From Lachnospiraceae bacterium NC2004 (lineage in GTDB: Bacteria; Bacillota; Clostridia; Lachnospirales; Lachnospiraceae): a stretch of 64,000 nucleotides of DNA. The stretch covers positions 186,001 to 250,000 of the forward strand of contig JHXB01000003.1 in assembly GCA_000621905.1 (NCBI GenBank), given 5' to 3'. The position numbers and the translations under genes are program-made. This document shows positions 16,588 through 26,246 of the stretch, one piece after another. Positions within the stretch are counted from its first letter, which is position 1. Each line of letters begins with the position of its first letter. The notes under the pieces are model-generated. The model searched no databases and had not been told where the DNA came from. It was given only the letters and a program-made list of their open reading frames with translations.

Positions 16588-18285
16588 CTATCTCTCATCA
16601 GGATCCATTCCGATAGATTCCTTCATGCTGCGCTTTCTTACATACATCTGGCTGTCCGCTCTCTTAACCGTATCTTCGATCGTCGAATCCTTAGTAGGAT
16701 CAAAGATAGCGTAACCGCTTGCAACCATAAATGTAAATTCCAAATGCTTATTCTGCTCCGAAACCAAACGCTGGAAAAGCGCTAATCTCTGCATAAGCTT
16801 ATATTCATCGCACTTCTCTATGAAGACTACGAACTCATCTCCACCAATACGATATGTCTTGCCGACACGATCAAAAATCTTTCTGATACATGCGCTACAT
16901 GTCTTAATAGCCTTGTCACCACATTGATGTCCCAATGTATCATTGATACGCTTAAGGAAATTAAGATCAAATATTATAACAGCAAAATTCTTCTGTGGTC
17001 TTTGAAGAAGTTGCTCTAAATCGTGATTGTACGCCGTACGGCTGTAACAATTAGACATCACGTCAATAGTTGCAAGTCTCTCGTAATATGCAGCATTTCT
17101 ACTCGCCTCAACTGCTTTGACAATGTGATTACCTGCCTCGTAAACAAGCATACATACCATCAACACTTCTCCGTATCTTAAGTAATCTCCGGATACATGA
17201 GAAGGCTGAACTCTTGATGACCAAAGCTCGATACCACCAAAGAATGCTAAAGCATAAATACCAAATGCAACATAATTAAAGTCTCTATTCTCGTAATAGC
17301 GTCTCTCCATAATTGCATTGGCAAGCAATACAACAATCATAATAATATAAAGTACATGAGCTGATATAACTGTCTCCGAGAAATCCTTCATGTTGGCATA
17401 CTGCATTACAACTGCAACCACTGAATTGATTGCAAATGCATACGCAAGCAGCATAAGTATGCGTCTGAAGTGATTGCCCTTAGTGTATGCTATTACATAT
17501 AAGAGTGGAATCGGAAGAAGCAGATAACCCATGTAGTAAAGCATTATCGCTAAATAACTGTTGCCCGTAAAGACCTGATAAAGCCTTGACTGAATAAACA
17601 TCCATGAGGCAAGCAATAATGCAAAGCATCCCATAAACAACACTCTCTCGAAGTTGCCGCTATCCATAAGCTTATGGAATCCTATGTACATACATGCTAT
17701 TACAAGTCCTATAAAGCATAAGATTACAGATAGAATAACACCAATGCCTCTAGATCCAAAGAAACTGAACATCAACGCAGTCTCGTTACCTATGAAGGCA
17801 TCTTCCAAGTAATACTCGCTCTTAGCTTCTTTGGTTGATAAAACCACCTTAAGATTCTTGCCGCCTGCTGCTTCAGGAATCTTGATAATGCTGTAGTAAC
17901 TACCTTGGTTCTTACCAAAGATAGGCTCGTATTCTTCTCCGTATGTATATACCTGTTCATTGTCTATGTACGCATTGACAGCCTGACCGTCAACCCAAAG
18001 ACCTATTGCAAGACCTCTTAAGACATGCTCCGGAAGTCTAACCTCTAATGTAATCTTACCTTCCTTGTCATAATACAAGGTATCAGGCAACTTAATCTCA
18101 GTCTTAATCTCACTTCCGTCTGCGCCTTTGGTAATCTCTGACCAATTGTCATTGTACTTGGTTACAGTGTCTACATAAAAGCCTACAGAAGTATGATTGT
18201 TCTTAAGCCCCGTAATAACAGTAAGTATCACAAATATAAACAGGCATGTAAAAAATATATAGTTTTTAAATATCCTGTTACTCAT
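16588..18285 (-). CDS. Membrane-bound diguanylate cyclase (7TM sensor + GGDEF)
   Basis: About 565 aa from the ATG at 18285 (GGGGAA 6 nt upstream). Order: an N-terminal membrane anchor (about 5-25), an extracellular beta-rich domain (about 30-170, resembling 7TMR-DISM extracellular regions), seven or so transmembrane segments (about 175-370), and a C-terminal GGDEF domain with intact YRIGGDEFVVF and metal-binding IIFDLNFLKRINDT. The RxxD inhibitory site five residues before GGDEF is not seen, so product feedback may be lacking. It would make cyclic di-GMP in response to an outside signal. The HPr-like gene follows by 10 bp. Confidence 0.85.
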   Translation of the reverse strand: MSNRIFKNYIFFTCLFIFVILTVITGLKNNHTSVGFYVDTVTKYNDNWSEITKGADGSEIKTEIKLPDTLYYDKEGKITLEVRLPEHVLRGLAIGLWVDGQAVNAYIDNEQVYTYGEEYEPIFGKNQGSYYSIIKIPEAAGGKNLKVVLSTKEAKSEYYLEDAFIGNETALMFSFFGSRGIGVILSVILCFIGLVIACMYIGFHKLMDSGNFERVLFMGCFALLLASWMFIQSRLYQVFTGNSYLAIMLYYMGYLLLPIPLLYVIAYTKGNHFRRILMLLAYAFAINSVVAVVMQYANMKDFSETVISAHVLYIIMIVVLLANAIMERRYYENRDFNYVAFGIYALAFFGGIELWSSRVQPSHVSGDYLRYGEVLMVCMLVYEAGNHIVKAVEASRNAAYYERLATIDVMSNCYSRTAYNHDLEQLLQRPQKNFAVIIFDLNFLKRINDTLGHQCGDKAIKTCSACIRKIFDRVGKTYRIGGDEFVVFIEKCDEYKLMQRLALFQRLVSEQNKHLEFTFMVASGYAIFDPTKDSTIEDTVKRADSQMYVRKRSMKESIGMDPDER

Positions 18286-18388
18286 ATAAATTCCCCGCAT
18301 ATTAAAATATGATATACTTGAACATCTTATTTTAACATACAAGACGGCATTTAACAAGAAGTAAGTAAGGTTTTAAGGGATTTTTTTC

Positions 18389-18428
18389 TTTACACCATCA
18401 TTTTCATAGTGTAAACTGTCATTATAAT
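18389..18428 (+). promoter_or_regulatory. murT-gatD promoter with overlapping dyad
   Basis: TATAAT at 18423-18428 with TTTTCA (18401-18406) 16 bp upstream as a weak -35. A perfect inverted repeat TTTACAC-N13-GTGTAAA (18389-18395, 18409-18415) overlaps the -35, and could be an operator for an unknown regulator. Confidence 0.45.
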
Positions 18429-18447
18429 TTAGGAAGAAGGTATCAAC

Positions 18448-19794
18448 ATGGGGATTCGTAAAACTTTAGCAATTTCATCCGCCAAGGTAATCAACAAACT
18501 CTGTATTCTCTTTGGTAAACAGGGCGTTACCTTATCCGGCAAGATTGCGCAAAAGATTTGCCCTAATATATTAAGTGACTTATCAAGCCAGGTTAAGAAA
18601 GGCATATACGTCACCTGTGGTACTAACGGCAAGACCACAACCAACAACATGCTGAATTCGTTTCTTGTAGACGAAGGCTTCAAGACGATATGTAATTCAA
18701 CAGGTTCTAACATGCTTAACGGCGTAATAGCTGCATTTGTCTTAAATGCCAAGATTAACGGCAAGATTGACACAGATTACGCAGTAATAGAGATAGATGA
18801 GGCTTCTACATTGAGGGTATTCCCTTATTTTAAGCCTGATTATATGATTCTTACCAATCTTTTCAGAGATCAGTTAGACAGATACGGCGAGATTGATCTC
18901 ACTATGGATATTCTAATACGCGCACTTGACATGTGTCCCGACTGTACAATCATTGCAAATGCAGACGATGTCCTAAGTGCATCTTTAGCCAAGAAATCCA
19001 ACCACAAGTTTTTAACATTTGGAATCAAGGATAATTATAAAGATAATCAGCAGTCGACCACCGAAATTCGAGAAGGTGCATTTTGCCAATTCTGTGGTTC
19101 AAGGTTAGAGTACAACTTTTATCATTTTAGCCAGTTAGGAAGCTACCACTGCCCTAATTGCGGGTACAAGAGGCCGGACATAGATTTTAACGTAGACAAT
19201 ATCAATCTTAAGAACGGTCTTAAGTTTACTATTCATTCTAAAGACAGCGACTTTGATGTTGCTTCGAATTATCGCGGTTTTTATAACATTTACAATATCT
19301 TGGCTGCCTACTCTGCTGCCAAAGCAGAAGGCTTAGAGCTTAAAGGCATCAACAAGATTCTTTCTAATTTCAAGCCTGAGAATGGAAGAATGGAATCATT
19401 TACAATAGGCGGATGCAATGTACTTCTTAATCTCGCCAAGAATCCTGCCGGCTTTAACCAGAATATATCTGCCGTTATGGAGGACGACTCTCCTAAAGAC
19501 CTCGTTGTTGTAATTAACGACAACGCTCAGGACGGAAGGGATATCTCATGGCTGTGGGATGTTGATTTCGAGAGATTTGCAGGCGCCAATGTTAAGAATA
19601 TTGTTGTTTCAGGAACAAGAGCATACGATATGGAACTCAGATTCAAGTACAGCGATATAGAGTCTAAAGCTATTGTTGATGTAGAATCGGCAATCAGCGA
19701 GCTTTTGACAGGTCATACCAACAATCTTTATGTACTTGTCAACTACACAGCACTTTACAACACACGCAAGTGGCTCAAAGCCAAAGAGGATTAA
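18448..19794 (+). CDS. murT: Lipid II isoglutaminyl synthase subunit MurT
   Basis: 448 aa. With GatD it amidates the alpha-carboxyl of D-Glu in lipid II to D-isoglutamine, a cytoplasmic step of cell wall synthesis. The Mur ligase P-loop is CGTNGKTTTNNM (about 52-63). A zinc ribbon CQFCGSR...CPNCGY inserted in the central domain (about 211-240) is typical of MurT, and the C-terminal DUF1727 domain contains NPAGFNQN and NDNAQDGRD. SD AGGAAGAAGG precedes the ATG. GatD follows 2 bp later. Confidence 0.95.
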   Translation: MGIRKTLAISSAKVINKLCILFGKQGVTLSGKIAQKICPNILSDLSSQVKKGIYVTCGTNGKTTTNNMLNSFLVDEGFKTICNSTGSNMLNGVIAAFVLNAKINGKIDTDYAVIEIDEASTLRVFPYFKPDYMILTNLFRDQLDRYGEIDLTMDILIRALDMCPDCTIIANADDVLSASLAKKSNHKFLTFGIKDNYKDNQQSTTEIREGAFCQFCGSRLEYNFYHFSQLGSYHCPNCGYKRPDIDFNVDNINLKNGLKFTIHSKDSDFDVASNYRGFYNIYNILAAYSAAKAEGLELKGINKILSNFKPENGRMESFTIGGCNVLLNLAKNPAGFNQNISAVMEDDSPKDLVVVINDNAQDGRDISWLWDVDFERFAGANVKNIVVSGTRAYDMELRFKYSDIESKAIVDVESAISELLTGHTNNLYVLVNYTALYNTRKWLKAKED

Positions 19795-19796
19795 AT

Positions 19797-20513
19797 ATGA
19801 ATATTACAATTGGACATTTATACCCGGACCTGCTCAATCTGTACGGAGACAGAGGTAACATCCGCTGTCTCACCAAAAGGTTAGAGTGGCGCGGTATTGA
19901 ATCAAATGTTATCGAATACAAATTAAATGACAAGGTCGACTTTAATGAATGCGACATTTTTCTACTAGGCGGTGGCTCCGACAGGGAGCAGAAGCTCGTA
20001 TGTAGGGAGCTCTTTAAGATTAAGAAAGACTTCAAGAAATATGTTGAAGACATGGGTGTTGTCATCGCAATATGCGGAGGTTATCAGCTTCTTGGCTCAT
20101 ATTACAAGATGAATGACGAGAAAGTTGAAGGATTAGAGTTAGTTGATTTATATACTGAGCAAAAGGAAGGCCGACTAATCGGCAACATCACAATTAAGAG
20201 TGACTTATTTGATACTCCTATCACTGGATTTGAGAACCATGGTGGCAGAACCTATATCGGTAAGGATGTCAAGGCTTTAGGCAAAGTTATCACCGGTTAC
20301 GGTAATGACGGAGAGTCAGGATATGAGGGCGTTGCCTATAAGAATATCATCGGAACTTATCTGCATGGTCCTCTTCTACCTAAGAACCCTGAAGTGAGCG
20401 ATTACCTGCTAACTAAAGCGTTATCTCGTAAATATGGCAAAGATATCACTCTTGATCCGCTTGATGATACTGCCGAAAAAAGAGCGAACGCTTATTCGCA
20501 AAAGCTGGTGTGA
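19797..20513 (+). CDS. gatD: Lipid II isoglutaminyl synthase glutaminase subunit GatD
   Basis: 238 aa. Class I (CobB/CobQ-like) glutamine amidotransferase that supplies ammonia to MurT. The nucleophile is C93 in AICGGYQLLG and the catalytic His lies in GTYLHGPLLPKNP. The N-terminus IGHLYPDLLNLYGDRGNI is characteristic. I chose the ATG at 19797, 2 bp after the murT stop and 8 nt after GAGGA, rather than the frame opening inside murT. Confidence 0.95.
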   Translation: MNITIGHLYPDLLNLYGDRGNIRCLTKRLEWRGIESNVIEYKLNDKVDFNECDIFLLGGGSDREQKLVCRELFKIKKDFKKYVEDMGVVIAICGGYQLLGSYYKMNDEKVEGLELVDLYTEQKEGRLIGNITIKSDLFDTPITGFENHGGRTYIGKDVKALGKVITGYGNDGESGYEGVAYKNIIGTYLHGPLLPKNPEVSDYLLTKALSRKYGKDITLDPLDDTAEKRANAYSQKLV

Positions 20514-20649
20514 AACATTAAAAAATGATTAAAGTAAAACGCCCGAAAGCATACATTTTAATAGGGTTTTAATAGTTGTGAAAACTTTTTGTCCTTTTTG
20601 TGAAAACGCATTTTCCTCACATTTAATTCACATTTGTAATATAGTATAT

Positions 20650-20724
20650 GTATCGTAGAGTTTTTCATTTATTGAATCCTCTCCCCCCTCATTTTTCCAG
20701 GAGCTTTTGCTCCTGGTTTTTTTT
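20650..20724 (+). ncRNA. Candidate C-rich small RNA
   Basis: Between gatD and the terminator lies a stretch with CCTCTCCCCCCTC (20678-20690), which could pair with SD sequences, ending in the strong terminator at 20697-20724. TAATAT (20637-20642) and TTCACA (20627-20632) are weak promoter candidates. The alternative is that it is only the 3' end of the murT-gatD message. Extent is a guess. Confidence 0.25.
20697..20724 (+). terminator. Terminator of murT-gatD
   Basis: 8-bp stem CCAGGAGC/GCTCCTGG with TTTT loop and eight T. Strong intrinsic terminator. Confidence 0.9.
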
Positions 20725-20734
20725 GTGCATATAA

Positions 20735-20758
20735 AAGCGCCTGCAAACGCAGACGCTT
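20735..20758 (-). terminator. Terminator of butyrate kinase gene
   Basis: AAGCG-C-CTGC / GCAG-A-CGCTT with AAAC loop, followed by TTTTATATG on the minus strand, 14 bp after the buk stop. It faces the murT-gatD terminator. Confidence 0.7.
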
Positions 20759-20771
20759 AGTATCATATATA

Positions 20772-21839
20772 TTAATATTCCATTGCCTTCTCTTCGCCGG
20801 TCATAACTCTTAATGCACCCTGTGCTAAAGCAAGAAGCTCATCCTCTCCAGGATAGATGGTTACAGGAGCAATAAAGCTAACTGCATCCTTCATATGCTT
20901 CTGAGTTACCTCACCGTAAGCGATACCACCTGTTAAGATAATCTGGTCAACTTTGCCACCAAGAACAACGCTCATAGCACCGATTTCTTTTTCAAGCTGG
21001 TAGTGGAAAGCATCCATTACTGCCTGAGCCTCTGCATTGCCTTCCTGAGCCATCTTAACAACATCTCTCATGTCATTGGTGTGAAGGTAAGCATTGAAAC
21101 CACCGTCTCCGTTAATCATCTTAGCAACCTGCTCCTTGGTGTACTCACCGCTGAAGCATAAGCGCATCAACGCACCTGTTGGAAGTCCGCCTGAACGCTC
21201 TGGTGAGAATGGTCCGTCACCGTCTAATGCATTGGCAACATCTACTACCTTACCACCCTTATGAGCGCCTACAGATACACCGCCACCCATATGAACAACG
21301 ATCAAGTTAAGTGAATCATATGGTTTGCCAACCTCTTTAGCATAACGCTTAGCAACAGCTTTCTGGTTAAGAGCGTGGAAAATCGAGATTCTAGGCATCA
21401 AAGGATGTCCTGAATATCTTGCAACATCTGAAAGCTCGTCAACTACTACAGGATCAACAATGTATGATGGAACGTTGATCTCCGAAGCTATCTCATGAGC
21501 TAAGATTCCACCTAAGTTAGATGCATGCTGTCCTGAGAAACCAACCTTTAAATCCTCTAAGAGTGCAGGAGTTGTAGCATAAGTACCACCCTGTACAGGT
21601 TTCAACATACCACCACGACCTACTACAACATTGATATCCTTAAGATCAATACCCTTCTCAGCTAGTACATCTAAGATAACCTTCTTACGGAAATCCTTCT
21701 GAGCATAAATGCTCTCATAAGACTGAATCTCCTCTGTTGAGTGTCTTAAGGTCTCCTCCATAAGCTGAGTTTCATCCTCGAACACACCAATCTTGGTTGA
21801 AGTAGAACCAGGGTTGATGATTAAAATTTTGTAAGACAT
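20772..21839 (-). CDS. buk: Butyrate kinase
   Basis: 355 aa from the ATG at 21839 (AGGAGG 7 nt upstream), normal length. Converts butyryl phosphate and ADP to butyrate and ATP at the end of butyrate fermentation. Acetokinase-family motifs are [12 protein letters not shown] (about 7-18), [33 protein letters not shown] and LTGGIAYGE near the C-terminus. Phosphotransbutyrylase (ptb), its usual operon partner, is not adjacent; buk is monocistronic here, closed by its own terminator. Confidence 0.95.
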   Translation of the reverse strand: MSYKILIINPGSTSTKIGVFEDETQLMEETLRHSTEEIQSYESIYAQKDFRKKVILDVLAEKGIDLKDINVVVGRGGMLKPVQGGTYATTPALLEDLKVGFSGQHASNLGGILAHEIASEINVPSYIVDPVVVDELSDVARYSGHPLMPRISIFHALNQKAVAKRYAKEVGKPYDSLNLIVVHMGGGVSVGAHKGGKVVDVANALDGDGPFSPERSGGLPTGALMRLCFSGEYTKEQVAKMINGDGGFNAYLHTNDMRDVVKMAQEGNAEAQAVMDAFHYQLEKEIGAMSVVLGGKVDQIILTGGIAYGEVTQKHMKDAVSFIAPVTIYPGEDELLALAQGALRVMTGEEKAMEY

Positions 21840-22093
21840 AAAATACCTCCTAAGTTTTGTTGTGCAAATGTACACATATTGTATCCATTTTATACCTAAT
21901 CAGATTGTAAATCAAGGAGTTAAATAACAAATGACAAATGTACTCACAATTGTATTCATAAAAAGCGCTTTATAAAGTACACAAAACTCATATCTAATCA
22001 CCACTCCGTTTAGGTTATTATTAGCAAACAACTAAAACCGTAAACATTCTTTTAGAATTCCACTGAATTCATCATCTGTTTCTTATATTAACA
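21840..22093. other. Intergenic region upstream of buk
   Basis: 254 bp without a gene. On the minus strand TTGATT-17-TAAAAT is a plausible buk promoter (about 21890-21920). AAAGCGCTTT (21962-21971) is a 10-bp palindrome further upstream. I see no riboswitch. Confidence 0.4.
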
Positions 22094-22624
22094 TTATATT
22101 TTTAATCCAATAACCGTATAATCATCCATATCGCCCTCTGAGTTATCATATATATAAATATAATTTATTCCCTGTTTTTCCGGATGCTCTCTGTGATAAT
22201 ATATTCCACACACTAGAATATCATACTCTTTATTCTTATCTGTCTTCACTGAAAGGATATCAATTGCAGAATTATATCTTGCGTCACCATTTTCATCTGT
22301 TCTACTTCCAGAGCTATATGCCCTAACGTTGCCAATAGAAACAACGTTTCCATCAATAGTATCCGACATTTTTTCTAATTCTTTATCTAAATCAATGTGA
22401 GAAGTTACATAATCACTAAACTCATTTTTAATCATACTGGTATCTGACTCTTTAATCGCATTAATAAACACATCACGGACTCTATTTATATCTGCTCTAA
22501 ATGCATCTTCTGAAACACTATAGTATCTAGTTTCATTTTTATTAACCTTGTCAAACACACCACATCCCTGTAAAAGTAATACAAACAACAATACTACAAT
22601 ATATAAGTATAACTTATTATTCAT
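22094..22624 (-). CDS. Lipoprotein with DUF5104-like domain
   Basis: 176 aa from the ATG at 22624 (AGGAAAG just upstream). A lipoprotein signal ends with LLLQGC, making C21 the lipidated residue. The mature part, ADINRVRDVFINAIKESDTSMIKNEFSDYVTS then IDGNVVSIGNVRAYSSGSRTDENG and a strand-rich end, resembles the DUF5104 family found in Clostridia. The same domain is recognisable at the C-terminus of the 415-aa protein at 26247-27494. The start overlaps the stop of the large secreted protein gene by 8 nt, so both are probably translated together. Function unknown. Confidence 0.8.
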   Translation of the reverse strand: MNNKLYLYIVVLLFVLLLQGCGVFDKVNKNETRYYSVSEDAFRADINRVRDVFINAIKESDTSMIKNEFSDYVTSHIDLDKELEKMSDTIDGNVVSIGNVRAYSSGSRTDENGDARYNSAIDILSVKTDKNKEYDILVCGIYYHREHPEKQGINYIYIYDNSEGDMDDYTVIGLKI

Positions 22625-25600
22625 AACTTTCCTCCCACACATACCACAGCTTACTTTCTGCACTTATAACATCTCCTACTAGTATTTTGGATGATAATTC
22701 TTTATATAGCGGCTCAATCAGTTCCGGATGCTGGTTGAGTTCTATACACCCAATAGATACTAAACTATTCACATCTGGTTTAATATTTCTCCAATCAAAC
22801 CCAGTTATCCACCATTGTTCTGCATTAGGAATCCAGTTAAAATACGTCTTTTCTACTCTATAAGTATACTTATATAAGCTCAACTGCATTGGAAGCTCAT
22901 ACTTCACTGAATCAAAATGTGCTGCAGCGCTTTGTGCATCAGCCATCTTAGTTTCCTCAGACATCTGATATAGTCCCATTTCCGCTCCTGTTCCCAGATT
23001 CCAATAGTCGCCCTTCCAAAGCCATAAAGCATATTGTACGCCTCCGACTGTTACAGGAATCTGAAGACTATCCATATTAGATCCTGCATGAAAAATATCG
23101 TCAAATAACTTTGTATATCCAAAATATCTTTGCCATGTTTCAGATAACGAATGATATGCCTGCTCATACTCATCATAATAGAAATTAAGGATACTTGCAC
23201 CTATAGCTGCTTGTTCTTCTCCTGTACAATACATTTTCAACGCCATCGCTGCTTCTCTGAATTCATTCTCATTTTTAAGGAGATTCTCATCTAATTCTTC
23301 TTCATTTGCTATTAGTTGTTTCCTTACACAATATCTAATGACATCCGTTGCTCTTACTTTAACAAAATTGGCAATGCGTATGCTAGGTATACATAAAAGC
23401 AGTTGGTTAAGCGACTTATGATTATCTAGCGATTCATACTCTGTACCGACATTACTATTTTTAGCTATCCAGATATGGTCCTTCCACAGATTATGTGGTC
23501 CATTATATTCCAACGGTTTATTATCTTTTGGAGCAATCTCTTTGCCATTATGTTTTATCGAAACATAATCAAGCAATCCATCTCCATCTGAATCTATTTT
23601 GGTAGGATCGGTTTTTAACTTTCCATATACCCTAACTTTTGTATTATCTAAATTATACACATACTTTAATTCCTCAATCTCATCTCCATCTAAAACTCCA
23701 TCTCCATCTGTATCCGGATTATTCTTATCAAGCATCATCTTCACACCGTTAAAATACGGAAGATTATCTTCATAATAATCTGATATACCGTCACAGTCAG
23801 AATCAGTTACAATAAGTGCATCAGAAGAAACATCACTAAACACTTTAGCATAACTTCTCCTATCAGACATAGGAAAATATTCACCGCCCGTACTCTTAAT
23901 TATATCGCTCATAACGGGACACGCCTCTTTAAAAGAACGATGCGGTATCGTTATACGAGTAACCGGATCCCACTCATAATATCCATCATCATAATTATAA
24001 TAAAAATAATAGATTCTAGCATTTAGACGTTTAGCTTTTTCGATAATTTCTTCGGACGGAATATCATTAGTAACCCTTTCACTTCCAAATATCGCTATAA
24101 TATTCAAACCCGAGGCTGGCTTATTCTCTACGTCATACAGTGCCGTTTCCAGCACAAACTTAATGGTGCCTCCATCTCTACCCACAAACATTCTCGGTGT
24201 CAAATAATCTTTCATTTTATTTTTATCAACAATATCGTCACAAAGCTTTATTCGTGTCGATCCATATCTGGAAATAGTTGTCTTTACACCTTCAGGAATA
24301 TAATCAATAAAATTTCTAGCATCATCTAAGCGTACATCCTGCCTATCTTTTCTTGCAATAGAATACGTATCTTCAACAAGCAAATGAAGCGTAGCTGAGT
24401 TATATCTTGCATCATTTTCAACCACATCAAACTCATCAACCCACTCCAATGAATTTTCATATGCTGTCCTGTCTATTAGAATATATCTCGAAAAGTGCTC
24501 AGTTACAGCAGTTGCAATGTTGTTAATTACAGTTGTTTCCAACGGCTCAAGGCATTGTTCAGTCTCATTATAGTAATACACAACCGGATCTGACGAACAA
24601 TTTTTAACTCTATCATAAGTAAAGCTCAGCTTTGCCGTATCAAATCCCCCATCCATACTGATATCATACGCACATCCCATATATCCCGGTATATTTTTCG
24701 GAAATAACGCATCATTAACAACAGGCTTAATCTGAAGTGATTCAGCCTGTTCGCATGTTATACCATTAAGTGACACAGATATGTCTATATCTGCTTCTTC
24801 ATAAGAATCCTTTCCTGCACATGCTGTTACATCTACCTCATTATCAAATACTAAAGGATCAGTACCATACAATACTTCTTTCATATCGGACAAGCTATCT
24901 GAATCGGTATCTTTATTCATAGGGTCGGTTTTATATTTATTAACCTCTTCTCCATCAGGCAATCCGTCACTATCTGTATCTGACAATTCAGGTTCTGTTC
25001 CAAGCTCAATCTCTCTTTTATTAATAAGTCCATCTTCATCGTAATCTTCATCACCATCTAAAATGCCATCTACATCAGAATCACGTTCTAACGGATTGGT
25101 ATCTAAATTATTATAAAGTTCAACATAATCAGAAAGTCCATCACTATCTGAATCATCAGACTCCGAATCTAATCCAAGAAGTCTTTCAAATTCATCACTA
25201 AATGAATCGTTATCAGAATCGGTTTTATCGTTATCATTGTACCAATACGCATATAGCGTCGTATTCTTGGTTATAGGAGTGCTATTAATATCAAATTCAT
25301 TATTTAACTCCTCATCTATATACCATCCTAAAAAAATATATCCATCAGATGATACTATATCCGGATCTTCAGCGTATTCTCCTTCTTTAACATACTGTGT
25401 AGGAATGTTTTTCTTTAAAACGCCACCTGTATTAAAACTAACAGAATATTTAGTATCATCATTTGTCTCGTCATCTTCTGTATTTGATTGGTTTTCCTCA
25501 TCATTAGGACTGGTATCACCATTTTCACTAATGTTATGCTCATCACCGATACTATTTATACTCTCTGTCCATCGAATTTTAGACGCAATAGAGCTATTAT

Positions 25601-26141
25601 AGTTAATATTAACATTTGTCCCTCTTATATTCACTCTATTTGCGATAATAATAACGCTGTTCATGTTAAGATTAACTGCTGATATGTCAACTGTGCCATA
25701 CGGAGCATACACAAGCCCATTGAGTTCAACATCTGTCGCATTAACAGTTATATCTCCACTCTCAGAAGACATAATATCAGCAGATGATAATCTTATGTTC
25801 TTTTCAACACTAATACTTCCTGACTTTATATAAGTATTCTTGTCCGATGAATTCTCGTTTATCCACTTAAATAAATCAGGTGTTTTCTCGTTGGCATGTT
25901 CTTTCTTGATTCCATTGATATTAGCAAAATGATTATATTTTATGGTACCATTGGTTGTAAGCCTTCCATTAACACACAAATTAGTAGTAGAAAATGAAAT
26001 CGCTTCATCGTCATCTGAGCCGGCAAATATTACGTATGGATATGCCACATTTGAAGCATCTACATTAACGCAGTTAACATTTAACAAAGAAACGGTTAAT
26101 ATACATATCAAAAACATACTCAATAATCTTCTACTCAACAT
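22617..26141 (-). CDS. Large secreted VWA / thrombospondin type 3 repeat protein
   Basis: 1174 aa from the ATG at 26141 (GGAGG 8 nt upstream). Order: signal peptide (1-29); a beta-helix-like stretch (about 105-185); an acidic linker; an InlB B-repeat (about 231-300, VSFNTGG...FLGWYID...LYAYW); calcium-binding TSP3 repeats (about 303-435, many DxDxDGxxD units); a beta domain; a degenerate von Willebrand A-like domain (about 582-770, VEDTYSI in place of DxSxS); two more TSP3 units (about 778-858); a C-terminal domain of about 310 aa with no match I can name. I see no sortase motif. A cell-surface adhesin or matrix protein is the likely role. Confidence 0.85.
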   Translation of the reverse strand: MLSRRLLSMFLICILTVSLLNVNCVNVDASNVAYPYVIFAGSDDDEAISFSTTNLCVNGRLTTNGTIKYNHFANINGIKKEHANEKTPDLFKWINENSSDKNTYIKSGSISVEKNIRLSSADIMSSESGDITVNATDVELNGLVYAPYGTVDISAVNLNMNSVIIIANRVNIRGTNVNINYNSSIASKIRWTESINSIGDEHNISENGDTSPNDEENQSNTEDDETNDDTKYSVSFNTGGVLKKNIPTQYVKEGEYAEDPDIVSSDGYIFLGWYIDEELNNEFDINSTPITKNTTLYAYWYNDNDKTDSDNDSFSDEFERLLGLDSESDDSDSDGLSDYVELYNNLDTNPLERDSDVDGILDGDEDYDEDGLINKREIELGTEPELSDTDSDGLPDGEEVNKYKTDPMNKDTDSDSLSDMKEVLYGTDPLVFDNEVDVTACAGKDSYEEADIDISVSLNGITCEQAESLQIKPVVNDALFPKNIPGYMGCAYDISMDGGFDTAKLSFTYDRVKNCSSDPVVYYYNETEQCLEPLETTVINNIATAVTEHFSRYILIDRTAYENSLEWVDEFDVVENDARYNSATLHLLVEDTYSIARKDRQDVRLDDARNFIDYIPEGVKTTISRYGSTRIKLCDDIVDKNKMKDYLTPRMFVGRDGGTIKFVLETALYDVENKPASGLNIIAIFGSERVTNDIPSEEIIEKAKRLNARIYYFYYNYDDGYYEWDPVTRITIPHRSFKEACPVMSDIIKSTGGEYFPMSDRRSYAKVFSDVSSDALIVTDSDCDGISDYYEDNLPYFNGVKMMLDKNNPDTDGDGVLDGDEIEELKYVYNLDNTKVRVYGKLKTDPTKIDSDGDGLLDYVSIKHNGKEIAPKDNKPLEYNGPHNLWKDHIWIAKNSNVGTEYESLDNHKSLNQLLLCIPSIRIANFVKVRATDVIRYCVRKQLIANEEELDENLLKNENEFREAAMALKMYCTGEEQAAIGASILNFYYDEYEQAYHSLSETWQRYFGYTKLFDDIFHAGSNMDSLQIPVTVGGVQYALWLWKGDYWNLGTGAEMGLYQMSEETKMADAQSAAAHFDSVKYELPMQLSLYKYTYRVEKTYFNWIPNAEQWWITGFDWRNIKPDVNSLVSIGCIELNQHPELIEPLYKELSSKILVGDVISAESKLWYVWEESYE

Positions 26142-26216
26142 AACTACCTCCTCAATAAAAAAGAAAATCATACTTATTCTATCACAAATCAAAATAAATT
26201 CAATATTTATAAACAA

Positions 26217-26240
26217 ACCACCGGGCTTAAACCCGGTGGT
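26217..26240 (-). terminator. Terminator before the secreted protein gene
   Basis: Perfect 9-bp stem ACCACCGGG/CCCGGTGGT with a 6-nt loop, directly after the stop of the 415-aa protein gene; a T-rich stretch follows on both strands. Confidence 0.75.
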
Positions 26241-26246
26241 ATTTTA

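Noticed and set aside
25237-25602. Plus-strand frames inside the secreted protein and helicase genes
   Set aside because: Shadows of coding sequence on the other strand; the Ser/Asp-rich composition mirrors the TSP3 repeats.
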